Assembly (NCBI GenBank): GCA_903929795.1
Contig: CAIYWC010000037.1
Span: 186,001 to 250,000, forward strand
Direction of reading: 5' to 3'
Length of the DNA: 64,000 bases
Source of the DNA: an uncultured Myxococcales bacterium
GTDB taxonomy: Bacteria > Myxococcota_A > UBA9042
In this document: one piece after another, positions 38,801 to 45,304 of the stretch
How the letters are laid out: every line of letters begins with the position of its first letter
Numbering within the stretch: the first letter of the stretch is position 1
Notes under the pieces: model-generated
Told to the model about the DNA's origin: nothing
Seen by the model: the letters and a program-made list of their open reading frames with translations, nothing else
The model's database searches: none
Made by a program: the position numbers and the translations under genes

Positions 38801-40220
38801 GGTCACTTGGGACGCGACCACGTGGGTGAGTTCGAGTACGGCGAACTCGACCACGCGCTTGGTCGCGCGCAAGCTGTACATCCAGCCGACCGGCACGACG
38901 CAGCTCGAATTCGACCTGCTCCTGACCGGCGGCTCGGTGGATTGCACCGCTGGCAACGTGGCGGTGCTCGTGAACGACACACTCGTTTCGAGCTACTGCA
39001 CCGAGCCGACGGTGAACCACATCACCTTGCCGCTGACCGCATGGGCCGGCGCGCCGGTCGACATCACGTTCCAGGCCACCCAAGGCTCGACCAAGGCGAC
39101 GACAACGTTCCTTGCGACGATCGACAACATCAAGGTAACGGGCATGTGCTCGACGACCTGCGTGGGCGTCGACTTCGAGCCGCGCGGCGCGGCCGAGTTT
39201 GACGTGCCGTACGTGATGCCGCAGTCCTGGAAGGCCAGCACGACGGACGCCACCTACGTGAACTGGGCGACGACGGCGACGGCCGGTCACACTGGCGGCT
39301 CGGAGCTTGTCGCCACCTGGACGGGCAAGCCGACGAGTGGCACGGCCCAGGTTGCGAAGCTCACGATTCCGCAGGTCAGCGTGGTTGCCGGTAACACCTT
39401 GTACTTTGCGGAGAAGACGTCGTTCTTTGACACGGCCTGCGGCTCCGACGATCTCTCCGTCCGCGTCAACAAGGCGGACGGCAGCGTCGTCGAGCTCCTC
39501 AAGCAGTGCGACAACACGTCCGGTTGGGCTGTCAAGTCCTACGATCTGTCGGCGTTCGCCAACACCACGGTGGACCTCAGCATCGTCGTCACGACTGGCT
39601 CTGGCGCCAACGCGAAGGGCACCGTGGAAATCGATGACATTGCGGTCGGCGGCGCGTGTTCATACCTTTGCCTGAGCGACGACTTCGAGACCGGCGGGCT
39701 TGCGAACTGGTTGGTCGGCACGACGGATTCGCCTTCGAAGTTCAAGGCTTGGGCTGCGAGCACTGCGCAGGCCGTCTCGGGTACGACCTCGGCATTTGCC
39801 CAGTTCGATACCAACGCCACGGACTCGAAGCTGTCCTATATGCAAGGCTATCCAACCAAGGGCACGCTCCTGCAACTGCCGGTTCTTGGCGCGACGATGA
39901 CGGCTCAAATCAACGCGTTTGTGGCCAACGCGCCGGCCAGCTGCGCGACGACGGCGAGTTCCGCTGTCTTCTGGTTCCGCCTGCAGGCTATGGCCAGTGG
40001 CCTCGCGCCGCCGACGACGCTGGCTGCGCTGGCCGCTGACTTGACGGAGCCGATTGTGCAGTGGACCTGCGCGACGACGAGCGGCTGGCTCCTGAGCTCG
40101 TGGGTGGCGTCGCCGACGGCCGCGTACGACATCGTGGCGCCGAACTTCTACGTCGCCAAGCAGCCGGGCGTGACGTCCGCGAAGATTTACCTGGACGACG
40201 TCAAGGTCATCTGCCAGTAG
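32811..40220 (+). CDS. Giant cysteine-repeat lipoprotein with C-terminal beta-sandwich domains
   Basis: 2469 residues. The ATG at 32811 follows a strong GGGGGGAGGAACC ribosome site; a later ATG at 32889 (residue 27) has none. The signal ends LGAC (Cys43), followed by an Asp/Thr/Ser linker to about residue 100. From there to about 1300 there are more than 30 short repeats built on CDDGNxCTxDxC, many ending GCxH, the pattern of the slime-mold CTDC repeat. Residues 1448-1870 are seven tandem 59-65 residue units of a different, longer type. The last 510 residues are three related beta-rich domains of about 165-185 residues, each with a few cysteines and an ending like IDDIAVGGAC, resembling jelly-roll or MAM-like binding modules. 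Likely a long disulfide-stiffened surface fibre or adhesin. A hairpin terminator follows. Confidence 0.85.
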   Translation: MRKSTLISSACRLSCGETTTVHTSSRMPVWLTMLALMAALGACGQSNTADTSSGTTDDTSDTSDDVATTDTTDDIATSDADAKVDTLPKDTKTDTDTSSQGQPCTTASDCTGSPESCHVWACSNNFCDGATKPAASGTACDDGKACSLGDACDAAGTCVAGTQPNYQPDPKTGKTNSCLVCTCANNPDGTCATVTTNSNATCDDGNKCTSNDVCQPGGVCLGAVDPPTAATNSCYTNVCDPATGLSKPQPVSGSDGASCDDGDACTGGGTTGFDACLAGACVPGTAVVCLPKNTCTTSKCDSKLGCQDTPLNIPAGTTVACDDTNPCTENDACTKTGTCLGTSVLLSLKLLPCQLAACDKTTGNLSYSGAADGAFCDDLDPCTKQDACTSQTCKGTTLVCNDGNPCTDDACDPKKCTTVSGLQVCGQCTAPQKADGQSCDDGNKCTSGDTCTTGACTGTPTDCNDNNTCTNDSCLPGSGCLHTPVTTAAFCDDGDNCTIVDKCAGTTCKGTPKDCTDTDPCTSDACDGTLPSASNCTHLKFNGPCNDGDTCTSNDLCTGGICAGTKANCDDGNPCTNDVCDSIKGCTHLPLAPQTPCDDGLACTKNDICDAGKCGSPLPADNQCVTCNSNADCAKYNDQDLCNGTIKCIASYKGNVCDTDPATVVKCDATKDNSCTKNTCNPDNGVCSIVKFNAGTFCTGDKCLANAQCDGLGTCKGIALNCDDQNACTTDSCDSTVGCKHVSVADGATCDDGSKCTPVDSCKAGKCVGNENTCACANNSQCAGLDDGNLCNGILTCQNSLCQPDATTVITCAKLSNTCQDNVCTPATGACNPVAKTDSTSCDDANACTLGDVCLSGACTSTTAANCDDGNPCTTDFCDTAFGCGHAPLASGGQCNDGNDCTINDSCKTGSCVGTALNCDDSNQCTTDTCAKKGGCAHTVDDTLTCTDGDPCTAPDHCKNAICVSTPLNCDDGNPCTIDACDGNGGCKNVIVNGKDCDDGNACTVQDTCVNNACVGKAVTCDDGNACTNDTCKNGTCVFTTAAGAPCTDSNDCTGPDACTGAGVCAGPVIDCSTGTVCKTNLTCSPVTGCITVQNDNALCDDGDFCTSGNMPGTLGDKCSGGGCSGPTISCDDKNICTNDACDAKKGCLITQNTCDDANSCTVDSCDPTLGCQHQTVDGGFCDDGNACTDKTTCNAGTCTGGTPVNCDDKNDCTADSCDTTAGCSHTSLPDASTCTDGNVCTADGCVAGVCVGVALNCDDGNACTVDSCNAISGCVHTDAAEGASCDDGEACTTGTVCQSGKCGGGNQDNCGEKCATDAACAWHDADGNACNGTWRCKASPAFAYTICTPDPTIVTCDSTSDGPCLHNTCNPADGTCAMTQSINGATCEDGKACTINDTCYNGTCTAGLVNDCASTKDACNSATCLEDLSQLKGFKCVALPLDPTVSCDADTNGCTANDHCSAGKCVAGSAVNCTGIAGACQVGSCKSTGSNSFTCQTATAADNTACDDSQLCTVGDFCKAGKCQAGTGSYDCSAQTAFCSLGVCDKTADAGFGACVPTPQNDGQPCNADSNGCTQGDKCVQGSCVPGVAPDCTAATTSCATGACKQSGTGTFTCVGAPKVDKLPCEADQNGCTVGDACLSGKCTPGPLQDCSSWTSADGCQVGTCQSLGNSQNTCQAVPALVGTVCNSDQNGCTKGDACNALGACVPGPAVDCNTLTNACATGNCVSTSAQTFVCSGAAKPDGTVCDADGNGCTQSDACKTGTCVAGTAVNCGASSVQCMQKKCTSLAFDKYVCQDLSVADQTACDADANGCTVGDSCFGGTCAAGPTQTCSSFQSACNVATCASTGSSSFNCNVTAAASWGQLSPPVTCVSTASPTTCPANYNCTESDPTTHAGLCMPSAHLVCDDGNNCTAGDYCTGGNCIGGTTTTCDDLNVCTTDACDTKTGSCVFTPIAGCGVCLNETFTPTPGAIPNTVVRSRDPAAANWAFSSTNFDYEVTWDATTWVSSSTANSTTRLVARKLYIQPTGTTQLEFDLLLTGGSVDCTAGNVAVLVNDTLVSSYCTEPTVNHITLPLTAWAGAPVDITFQATQGSTKATTTFLATIDNIKVTGMCSTTCVGVDFEPRGAAEFDVPYVMPQSWKASTTDATYVNWATTATAGHTGGSELVATWTGKPTSGTAQVAKLTIPQVSVVAGNTLYFAEKTSFFDTACGSDDLSVRVNKADGSVVELLKQCDNTSGWAVKSYDLSAFANTTVDLSIVVTTGSGANAKGTVEIDDIAVGGACSYLCLSDDFETGGLANWLVGTTDSPSKFKAWAASTAQAVSGTTSAFAQFDTNATDSKLSYMQGYPTKGTLLQLPVLGATMTAQINAFVANAPASCATTASSAVFWFRLQAMASGLAPPTTLAALAADLTEPIVQWTCATTSGWLLSSWVASPTAAYDIVAPNFYVAKQPGVTSAKIYLDDVKVICQ
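33225..36720 (+). repeat. Array of CTDC-type short cysteine repeats (coding)
   Basis: Within the giant lipoprotein gene, units of roughly 35-40 codons recur, each with a core CDDGNxCTxDxC or CDDxxxCTxxDxC and often a GCxH end. By eye about 35 cores can be counted, alternating between a form with GDxC plus GxCxG and a form with DxCDxxxGCxH. DNA-level identity is also high around TGCGACGACGGCAAC, so recombination between units is plausible. Edges are approximate. Confidence 0.75.
37152..38420 (+). repeat. Seven tandem ~60-residue cysteine repeats (coding)
   Basis: Seven head-to-tail units start at 37152, 37329, 37509, 37686, 37869, 38049 and 38226, with lengths of 59, 59, 60, 59, 61, 60, 59 codons by spacing and a slightly longer last unit of about 65. 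Each begins CxxDxNGCTxGDxC (unit 2 has CDDSQLCT), then GxCxxGxxxxC, then CxxGxC, and ends in an aromatic plus xC (FTCQ, FTCV, FVCS, YVCQ, FNCN) and a D/N-rich turn. Confidence 0.85.
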
Positions 40221-40246
40221 GCGGCGTCGGTCGTCCTGGTTTCTGA

Positions 40247-40283
40247 GCAAACACGGCGCGTGGCCAACCACCGCCGTGTTTGC
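40247..40283 (+). terminator. Rho-independent terminator after the giant lipoprotein gene
   Basis: A perfect 12-base-pair stem, GCAAACACGGCG (40247-40258) with CGCCGTGTTTGC (40272-40283), encloses a 13-base loop and is followed by GCGTTTT. It lies 27 bases after the stop codon at 40220 and 90 bases before the next gene. It is the clearest terminator in the window. Confidence 0.75.
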
Positions 40284-40373
40284 GCGTTTTGGCGATGTCG
40301 GGATCGGCCCTCCCCTGCCGCGCATTTGACGTGCCTGCGACTTCCGGGTCAAATGCCCCGCGGGAGATCCTCC

Positions 40374-41645
40374 ATGCGCGCCTCTTGGCACCGACCGACC
40401 GCGTTCGCCCTGCTGCTGCCCGTGCTGCTGGTCGTCGCGCCGGCAACGCCAGTTCTGGCCGCCCCGCCGCCGTCGCCGTCGGTGCAGGACGCACCGCTCA
40501 CGACGCTGTTTGACCTCAGCCACGACGAGGCCGCCCCGCGCGAGATCGCCTTTGACGTGGCGCGCTCGCTGCGGCGGTCGCGGCAGGTGCGCTACCGCGA
40601 TCTGGACGAGGAGCTCAACCGCGGCGCCGAGGACAACGCGGTGTCGAGCGTGCGCAGCGGCGATGGCCTGGTCAAGTCGGGACGGGCCAAGCTCACCGCG
40701 GGGCAATATGCCAAGGCCGCCGACGATTTTGAGGCCGCGGTCGAGAGCTACGTGGAGGCCTACGCGCTGCTGCCGGATCTGGCGGTCCTGCCGCGGGCGA
40801 TGGCGCTTCTGGGCGTGGCCCAGTTACTGGACGGCGACGAGCGGCGGGCGGCGGTGAATTTCGCCCGCAGCGTGCAAGCGGACTTGAAATACGAACAGGA
40901 TTTCACGGAGTTTCCGGCCAAGGTGCAGACGGTCTACGACGAGGCGCGCAAGGCGGCGCTGGCCCGACCGCGGATCCAGTACGAGGTGCGAACGACGCCC
41001 GCGAACGCACGGGTCTACGTCAACGGCGTGTTCCAGGGCCTGTCGCCGGTGTGGGTCAAGACGACCGCAGGCGAGCAGTTTGTCAGCCTGTCCAAGCACG
41101 GCAGCGCGCGGCGTGCCAAGGTGCTGCAGCTGACCCAGGCCGACTCGCCGGCGGTCGTGGAAGTGCTGCCGCCGGCCAAGCGCAAGGCGGCGTTTGAGTC
41201 GCTGTCCGAGCGGCTCGGCGAGATCTTCGAAGGCGCCGTGGAGCCCAACGATTTGACCGAGGCGCAGGGCTTGGGCGGCGCGACGTACGCAGTGGCGCTG
41301 CGGGCATCCGGCACGCGCGACAAGATGAAGGTCGAACTGGCGCTGGCGAACCTGGCGGGCCGGCAAGTCGTGAACCGCGTCAGCCGGGAGATCGTTTGGC
41401 AAAAGCGCGACAAGGAGCTGATTGACCGGCTCGTCGACGAGCTCTTTCACATTCCGGAACTGCCGGTCAACGATGCGCCGGTGACTGTGCGTGAGACGCC
41501 GGTTTACAAGGCCTGGTGGTTTTGGACGGTGCTTGGCGTCGCGGCGGCAGGTTCGGCGGCCGTCGTCTTGCTCGCGACCCGCAAGCACGCGGCGGCACCG
41601 CCGAAATATGGTGCTGGCGAAGGTGGGCTGGTCATTCGTTTTTAG
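40374..41645 (+). CDS. TPR- and PEGA-domain secreted membrane-anchored protein
   Basis: The ATG at 40374 follows GGGAGATCC and starts a signal peptide (SWHRPTAFALLLPVLLVVAPATPVLA); total 423 residues. After a short linker, helical TPR-like segments occur (KSGRAKLTAGQYAKAADDFEAAVESY, ALLGVAQLLDGDERRAAVNFARSV, about 90-190). A PEGA-type beta domain follows (YEVRTTPANARVYVNGVFQGLSPVWVKTTAGEQFVSL, about 203-245), then a mixed domain. Near the C-terminus is one membrane helix (WWFWTVLGVAAAGSAAVVLLA). PEGA domains are carbohydrate- or envelope-binding modules common in myxobacterial surface proteins. Its stop codon overlaps that of the convergent gene by four bases. Function unknown. Confidence 0.75.
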   Translation: MRASWHRPTAFALLLPVLLVVAPATPVLAAPPPSPSVQDAPLTTLFDLSHDEAAPREIAFDVARSLRRSRQVRYRDLDEELNRGAEDNAVSSVRSGDGLVKSGRAKLTAGQYAKAADDFEAAVESYVEAYALLPDLAVLPRAMALLGVAQLLDGDERRAAVNFARSVQADLKYEQDFTEFPAKVQTVYDEARKAALARPRIQYEVRTTPANARVYVNGVFQGLSPVWVKTTAGEQFVSLSKHGSARRAKVLQLTQADSPAVVEVLPPAKRKAAFESLSERLGEIFEGAVEPNDLTEAQGLGGATYAVALRASGTRDKMKVELALANLAGRQVVNRVSREIVWQKRDKELIDRLVDELFHIPELPVNDAPVTVRETPVYKAWWFWTVLGVAAAGSAAVVLLATRKHAAAPPKYGAGEGGLVIRF

Positions 41646-42490
41646 CCCGCTTTCAAGCCCAGCAGCTTGGCTCCCTGGATCTGCAGCACTTCCTGTTTCA
41701 ACACGATGAGCTCCCGTGCGCGCAGGATCCAACGCGGCAACTCAACGGTCGTCTTCATGAGATTGCGGACCCGTGGCAGCTGCTCGCGGCCAAAATCCAC
41801 CGCAGCCTTCAAATGGCCCAGTTCGGGATCTTTGGCCACCGCTGGGTCATTGGGTTTCCAGCCGGCGGCCATCAGCCGTTCATCCAGCGAACGCCAGCGG
41901 AGGTCCAGTTCCGGTGTCTCCAGGCTGCGTTCAAACCATGCGTCCGCTTTCAACGTCACCGCGTTGCCCACGACGGTCGCGCTCCGGACGGCGACGATCC
42001 GATTGCACTGCCCGACTTCATCGATGAGCGCCGCGACGCTTGGCAGCGGGCCCTCCACGACGACTTCGACGCTGATGGTGCCGATCAGCTCCTCGCGCTT
42101 GATGTCCCAGCGCTGGCCGGGCTGCAACTGACGAGGCTTGGACGGCGCGAGCTCTGGAATCCGGGACTTGACCGAGGTGATTTGCAACCCGCGGTTTGCT
42201 GCCGCGTTGCGAAAGCAGGTCTCCGCGTCGTCTGTGGCGGGCTGGTTCGGCAGTCCGCGCGCCAGCCCGCTCCTGACCAGGGCGCCATTGACCGCGCCCA
42301 TCGCCGCTCGCGTCGCGCGGTCGGAGTTGAGCACCTCCAGCATCGCACCCACTTCTTTCTCGGCCGCACGCGCCAGCAGCTCGATCTGAATCGGTTTTTT
42401 TGGCGCCTGGACGCCGGTTTCACGCGGCTGCCCGGTGCACGCCGTTGCTGCGATAAGCGCCGCCCATCCGATCCGCCCGAGTTGCCGCAT
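41642..42490 (-). CDS. Lipoprotein with PilO-like core, function unknown
   Basis: The ATG at 42490 gives a lipoprotein signal (MRQLGRIGWAALIAATAC, Cys18); the longer frame upstream adds Arg-rich shadow sequence. The 282-residue protein has a helical segment (IELLARAAEKEVGAMLEVLN), a cysteine pair region and then a beta-alpha-beta block, GTISVEVVVEGPLPSVAALIDEVGQCNRIVAVRSATVVGNAVTL. That block resembles the ferredoxin-like core of type IV pilus PilO proteins (short strand, helix, RIV strand). Similarity is by eye only and no other pil gene is near, so the name is not transferred. The stop is interlocked with that of the PEGA gene. A 126-base divergent promoter region separates it from the YbjN-like gene. 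Confidence 0.65.
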   Translation of the reverse strand: MRQLGRIGWAALIAATACTGQPRETGVQAPKKPIQIELLARAAEKEVGAMLEVLNSDRATRAAMGAVNGALVRSGLARGLPNQPATDDAETCFRNAAANRGLQITSVKSRIPELAPSKPRQLQPGQRWDIKREELIGTISVEVVVEGPLPSVAALIDEVGQCNRIVAVRSATVVGNAVTLKADAWFERSLETPELDLRWRSLDERLMAAGWKPNDPAVAKDPELGHLKAAVDFGREQLPRVRNLMKTTVELPRWILRARELIVLKQEVLQIQGAKLLGLKAG

Positions 42491-42562
42491 GGTCCGTTTT
42501 GCCCCTCGCCGCATGGGCGGCCGCCCGCGCAGTGTGCCATACGCGCGGGGTCGCAGCCAGCG

Positions 42563-42591
42563 TTGACCGAGCGTCTGGCGCGGCCTACACT
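42563..42591 (+). promoter_or_regulatory. Sigma-70 type promoter for the YbjN-like/PspA/YkgJ run
   Basis: TTGACC (42563-42568; five of six consensus bases) and TACACT (42586-42591; four of six) are separated by exactly 17 bases. Transcription would start near 42598, about 19 bases before the ATG at 42617. It is one of the two best promoter matches in the window. Confidence 0.65.
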
Positions 42592-42616
42592 GCACGCGTC
42601 TTCAGACGAGGTTGCC

Positions 42617-43042
42617 ATGGCCAACGATTCCACCTCCGGCAGCTCGAGCCACACGGCCGAGAAGCTGGAAAGCTACCTGTTGAACGCCGGAATTGCCCAC
42701 GAGCACGTCGGCGAGGGCACGTGGATCCTGCGCGACCCGAACTGGGTCGGCGCGCAGATCGTGGTGCAAAACACCGAGCCGCTGGTGATTTTCCGCGTCA
42801 AGCTGCTGGATTTGCCGGCGGAACTGTCGGACGCCAAGGCTGCGAAATTGTTCCGGCATTTGCTGGAGCTCAACAGCTCGGACATGCTGCAAGGCGCCTA
42901 CGCGCTGGAAGGCAACGCGCTGGTGGCGACCGAGTGCATGCAGTCCGAGAACCTGGACCAGAACGAATTCCTGGCGGCGATTGACTCCCTGTCGCTGGCC
43001 ATTCTGGAGCACCGCCAAGGCGTGCTCGCACAATTGGCGTAA
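42617..43042 (+). CDS. YbjN-like / secretion-chaperone-fold protein
   Basis: 141 residues. ATG at 42617 starts MANDSTSGSSSHTAEKLESYLLNAGI, followed by a two-layer alpha/beta pattern: EHVGEGTWILRD, AQIVVQNTEPLVIFRVKLLDLP, a helix KAAKLFRHLLELNSSDM, then GAYALEGNALVATECMQSENLDQNEFLAAIDSL. This order and the strand-helix-strand with LLxLN matches the YbjN / type III secretion chaperone-like fold (similar to CesT), which binds partner proteins. No type III secretion genes are here. It is 30 bases upstream of the PspA gene and shares its promoter, so a role in envelope stress alongside PspA is plausible but inferred. Confidence 0.72.
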   Translation: MANDSTSGSSSHTAEKLESYLLNAGIAHEHVGEGTWILRDPNWVGAQIVVQNTEPLVIFRVKLLDLPAELSDAKAAKLFRHLLELNSSDMLQGAYALEGNALVATECMQSENLDQNEFLAAIDSLSLAILEHRQGVLAQLA

Positions 43043-43072
43043 CCCGACCACCACATTTTTTCGAGGCAACTC

Positions 43073-43840
43073 ATGGGCTTGTTTGATCGCATTGGTCTCC
43101 TGGTTCGCTCCAATGTCAACGCCGCGGTGTCCAAGGCGGAGGATCCGGAGAAGATCCTGGAGCAATTGCTCATCGACATGCGCGACCAGTTCATCAAGGC
43201 CAAGGAGCAGGTTGCGGTCGCCATTGCCGATGAAAAACGCTTGCAGGCCAAGCTGATCCAGTCGCAGCAGAACGCCGCGGAATGGGAGCGCAAAGCGATG
43301 CTGGCGGTCAAGGCGGGCGAGGACGGTCTGGCGCAGGAAGCGCTGGCGCGGCAGCAAACCGAGGCGTCGCAGTCCGCCGAATGGCAAAAGCAGTGGGAGC
43401 AGCAGAAGGCGGCGACCGAATCGCTGCGGGCGTCGCTGGTGCAACTGAACAACAAGATCGACGAAGCCAAGCGCAAGAAGGACCTGCTGGTGGCGCGGGC
43501 CAAGCGTGCGGACGCTCAGAAAACCATCCAGAACACGATGGCCGGGCTGAACGACAACTCGGCGTTCGACACTTTTGGCCGCATGGCGGAGAAAGTGGAC
43601 CAGCTGGAGGCGGAAGCTTCGGCGTCGGAGGAGATCGCCAGGGACGTGAGCGGCGCGACGCTGGACGACAAGTTCAAGAAGCTGGAGAACCAGCAGGGTC
43701 CGAGCGACGCGCTGCTGGCGCTGAAGGCCAAGATGGGGCTGTTGCCCGCGGCGGCGCCCAAGGCGCTGGCGGTCGAGGACGTGGCGATCGAGGACATCCC
43801 GGTGCCGGACATCGGCATTCCCAGCAAGTCCAAGGTGTAG
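43073..43840 (+). CDS. pspA: PspA/IM30 (Vipp1) family membrane-stress protein
   Basis: The 255-residue protein begins MGLFDRIGLLVRSNVNAAVSKAEDPEKILEQ, the amphipathic N-terminal helix and signature of PspA/IM30 proteins. Long coiled-coil helices follow (EKILEQLLIDMRDQFIKAKEQ; EKRLQAKLIQSQQNAAEWERKAMLAV; SAEWQKQWEQQKAATESLRASLVQLNNKIDEAKRKKDLLVARAKRADAQK), together with AFDTFGRMAEKVDQLEAEA. These proteins form ESCRT-III-like rings or spirals on the cytoplasmic face of the inner membrane and protect it from leakage. The tail (AVEDVAIEDIPVPDIGIPS) is an acidic-hydrophobic repeat. No pspF or pspBC is visible. The TAG stop is in the same frame as the next gene, whose open frame begins immediately after it. 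Confidence 0.92.
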   Translation: MGLFDRIGLLVRSNVNAAVSKAEDPEKILEQLLIDMRDQFIKAKEQVAVAIADEKRLQAKLIQSQQNAAEWERKAMLAVKAGEDGLAQEALARQQTEASQSAEWQKQWEQQKAATESLRASLVQLNNKIDEAKRKKDLLVARAKRADAQKTIQNTMAGLNDNSAFDTFGRMAEKVDQLEAEASASEEIARDVSGATLDDKFKKLENQQGPSDALLALKAKMGLLPAAAPKALAVEDVAIEDIPVPDIGIPSKSKV

Positions 43841-43927
43841 CCGCTGCGCTACGCCCTGCGGCCCGAGCTGCGGCTGGACGGCGAGCGGCTCGTCGATCCG
43901 CCGCTGCAGCGCGCCATCCGCCTGGGC

Positions 43928-45256
43928 GTGCACGACCGGCAGCTTGTTGTTGCGCTGCAAAAACCACGCACATTCGCGCAGTTGGTGCACATTCCCGACG
44001 TCCAGCGGCGGCTGACGGCGTTGGCACGGCTGTACCTGCTGACCGGTCCGCGCAGCGACGCGCGGCTGGCGCTCCATGCCGAGCGTGCGCTGGGCCAAGT
44101 GGGCGATGTGGCGCACCGGCCGCTGTTGTGGCCCGAGGGGCGCTATCCGCCGCAGCATGGCTGCGTGGGCACAGGAACCTGCTGTAGCGCCTCGTTTTTG
44201 GGCCCGGTCTACGACGCCGACGCGCGGCGGGTCAGTGCGCTGGCTTTTGGCCGGCAGCGGCGGTTCGTCCCAGGCGATCAGCCATTTGAGTTCGCGCAGT
44301 TTCGCGGCCAGGACGTGCGCGGCATGGCGCGCGCTGCCGATGGGCGCTGTGTGGCGCAGGGCGACGACGGCCTGTGCGAGATCCACCTGGCGCATGGAAT
44401 CGCGGCGAAGCCGGTGACGTGTCGGCAATTTCCCTTGCGTTTTCATGAGTCTCCCGACGGCATCCACGTGTCGTTGCTGCTGGCGTGCGATGGCTACGAC
44501 CGGGCGCGGCCGGCGGCGCTGCCGTGGCCGCAGCGCGAGGCGGAGGTCCGCGGTCTGCTGGCGCAAGGCGCGGTGGCGGTGCGCGTGAACCTGCCGGTCA
44601 CGCTGGCGGCAGGGCTGCCGGTGGCGTGGCGCGACTGGCAGGCGCTGCGCGCGCAGTTCCTGGCGGCCGAGCCGGAAGCGCCCGACCCCTGGATGTGGCT
44701 GGGGCGCGTGCTGGAACTGGCTGAAAAAGCTTTGAAAATGCGACAAGGCGCGTTGGCGGAAGGGCCGGAGATTGCGTGGCAGTCCGACCTGGAGTCGCTG
44801 GCGGTGGGTCTGCGCGGTCCGGAGCGGCTGTGGCCGGGGCCGGTGCGCGCGCAGGCGGCCGCGGAGCTGTGCGCTGCCGCGGACGCGCTGTCGGGGTCGC
44901 GCGCGCGGGACGCCCAGCGGCTGCGGCAGCTGGCTGAGGGTTTGCGCGAAGTTCACGTCGCGCTGCCGCTGACGGTAGACGCGCGCCAACACCTGCACGA
45001 CATCGTCACCAACGATCTGCAAGTCCACGTCGTGCAAGGCGAACTGGACGCCGGCTTGGGCAACCTGACCCGCAGGCTGCTGCTGGCGCACGGCGTGGCG
45101 GTGGCGCTGGCCGCCCGCGCGGGCAAGCCGCAAATCGACGCGCAGGACACGACCCAGGCGCTGCACGTGGTCTACCGCAGCGAGCCGGAGCTGACGTGGT
45201 TCGGCACGCTGGCGGCCGATGCGGTTCAGGTTGCGCCGCCGCCCCCGGTGCCGTAG
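43928..45256 (+). CDS. YkgJ-type cysteine-cluster protein
   Basis: 442 residues from the first standard start codon, GTG 43928. The frame is open and looks coding from directly behind the PspA stop: LRYALRPELRLDGERLVDPPLQ precedes the GTG. A CTG at 43844 with AAGGTG six bases before it is an alternative start that would add 28 residues. The centre carries the YkgJ cluster: CVGTGTCC near residue 79, then CVAQGDDGLC, the CRQFP motif and LLLACDGYD. This set of cysteines is thought to bind zinc or an iron-sulfur cluster. The rest is helical, Ala/Leu/Arg-rich and not recognised. The protein is probably cytoplasmic; the function of YkgJ proteins is unknown. Confidence 0.78.
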   Translation: MHDRQLVVALQKPRTFAQLVHIPDVQRRLTALARLYLLTGPRSDARLALHAERALGQVGDVAHRPLLWPEGRYPPQHGCVGTGTCCSASFLGPVYDADARRVSALAFGRQRRFVPGDQPFEFAQFRGQDVRGMARAADGRCVAQGDDGLCEIHLAHGIAAKPVTCRQFPLRFHESPDGIHVSLLLACDGYDRARPAALPWPQREAEVRGLLAQGAVAVRVNLPVTLAAGLPVAWRDWQALRAQFLAAEPEAPDPWMWLGRVLELAEKALKMRQGALAEGPEIAWQSDLESLAVGLRGPERLWPGPVRAQAAAELCAAADALSGSRARDAQRLRQLAEGLREVHVALPLTVDARQHLHDIVTNDLQVHVVQGELDAGLGNLTRRLLLAHGVAVALAARAGKPQIDAQDTTQALHVVYRSEPELTWFGTLAADAVQVAPPPPVP

Positions 45257-45304
45257 TCTGCCGGGGCTGTGCGCAACGCTTGAGACCCGGAGTGGAATCG
45301 CCCC

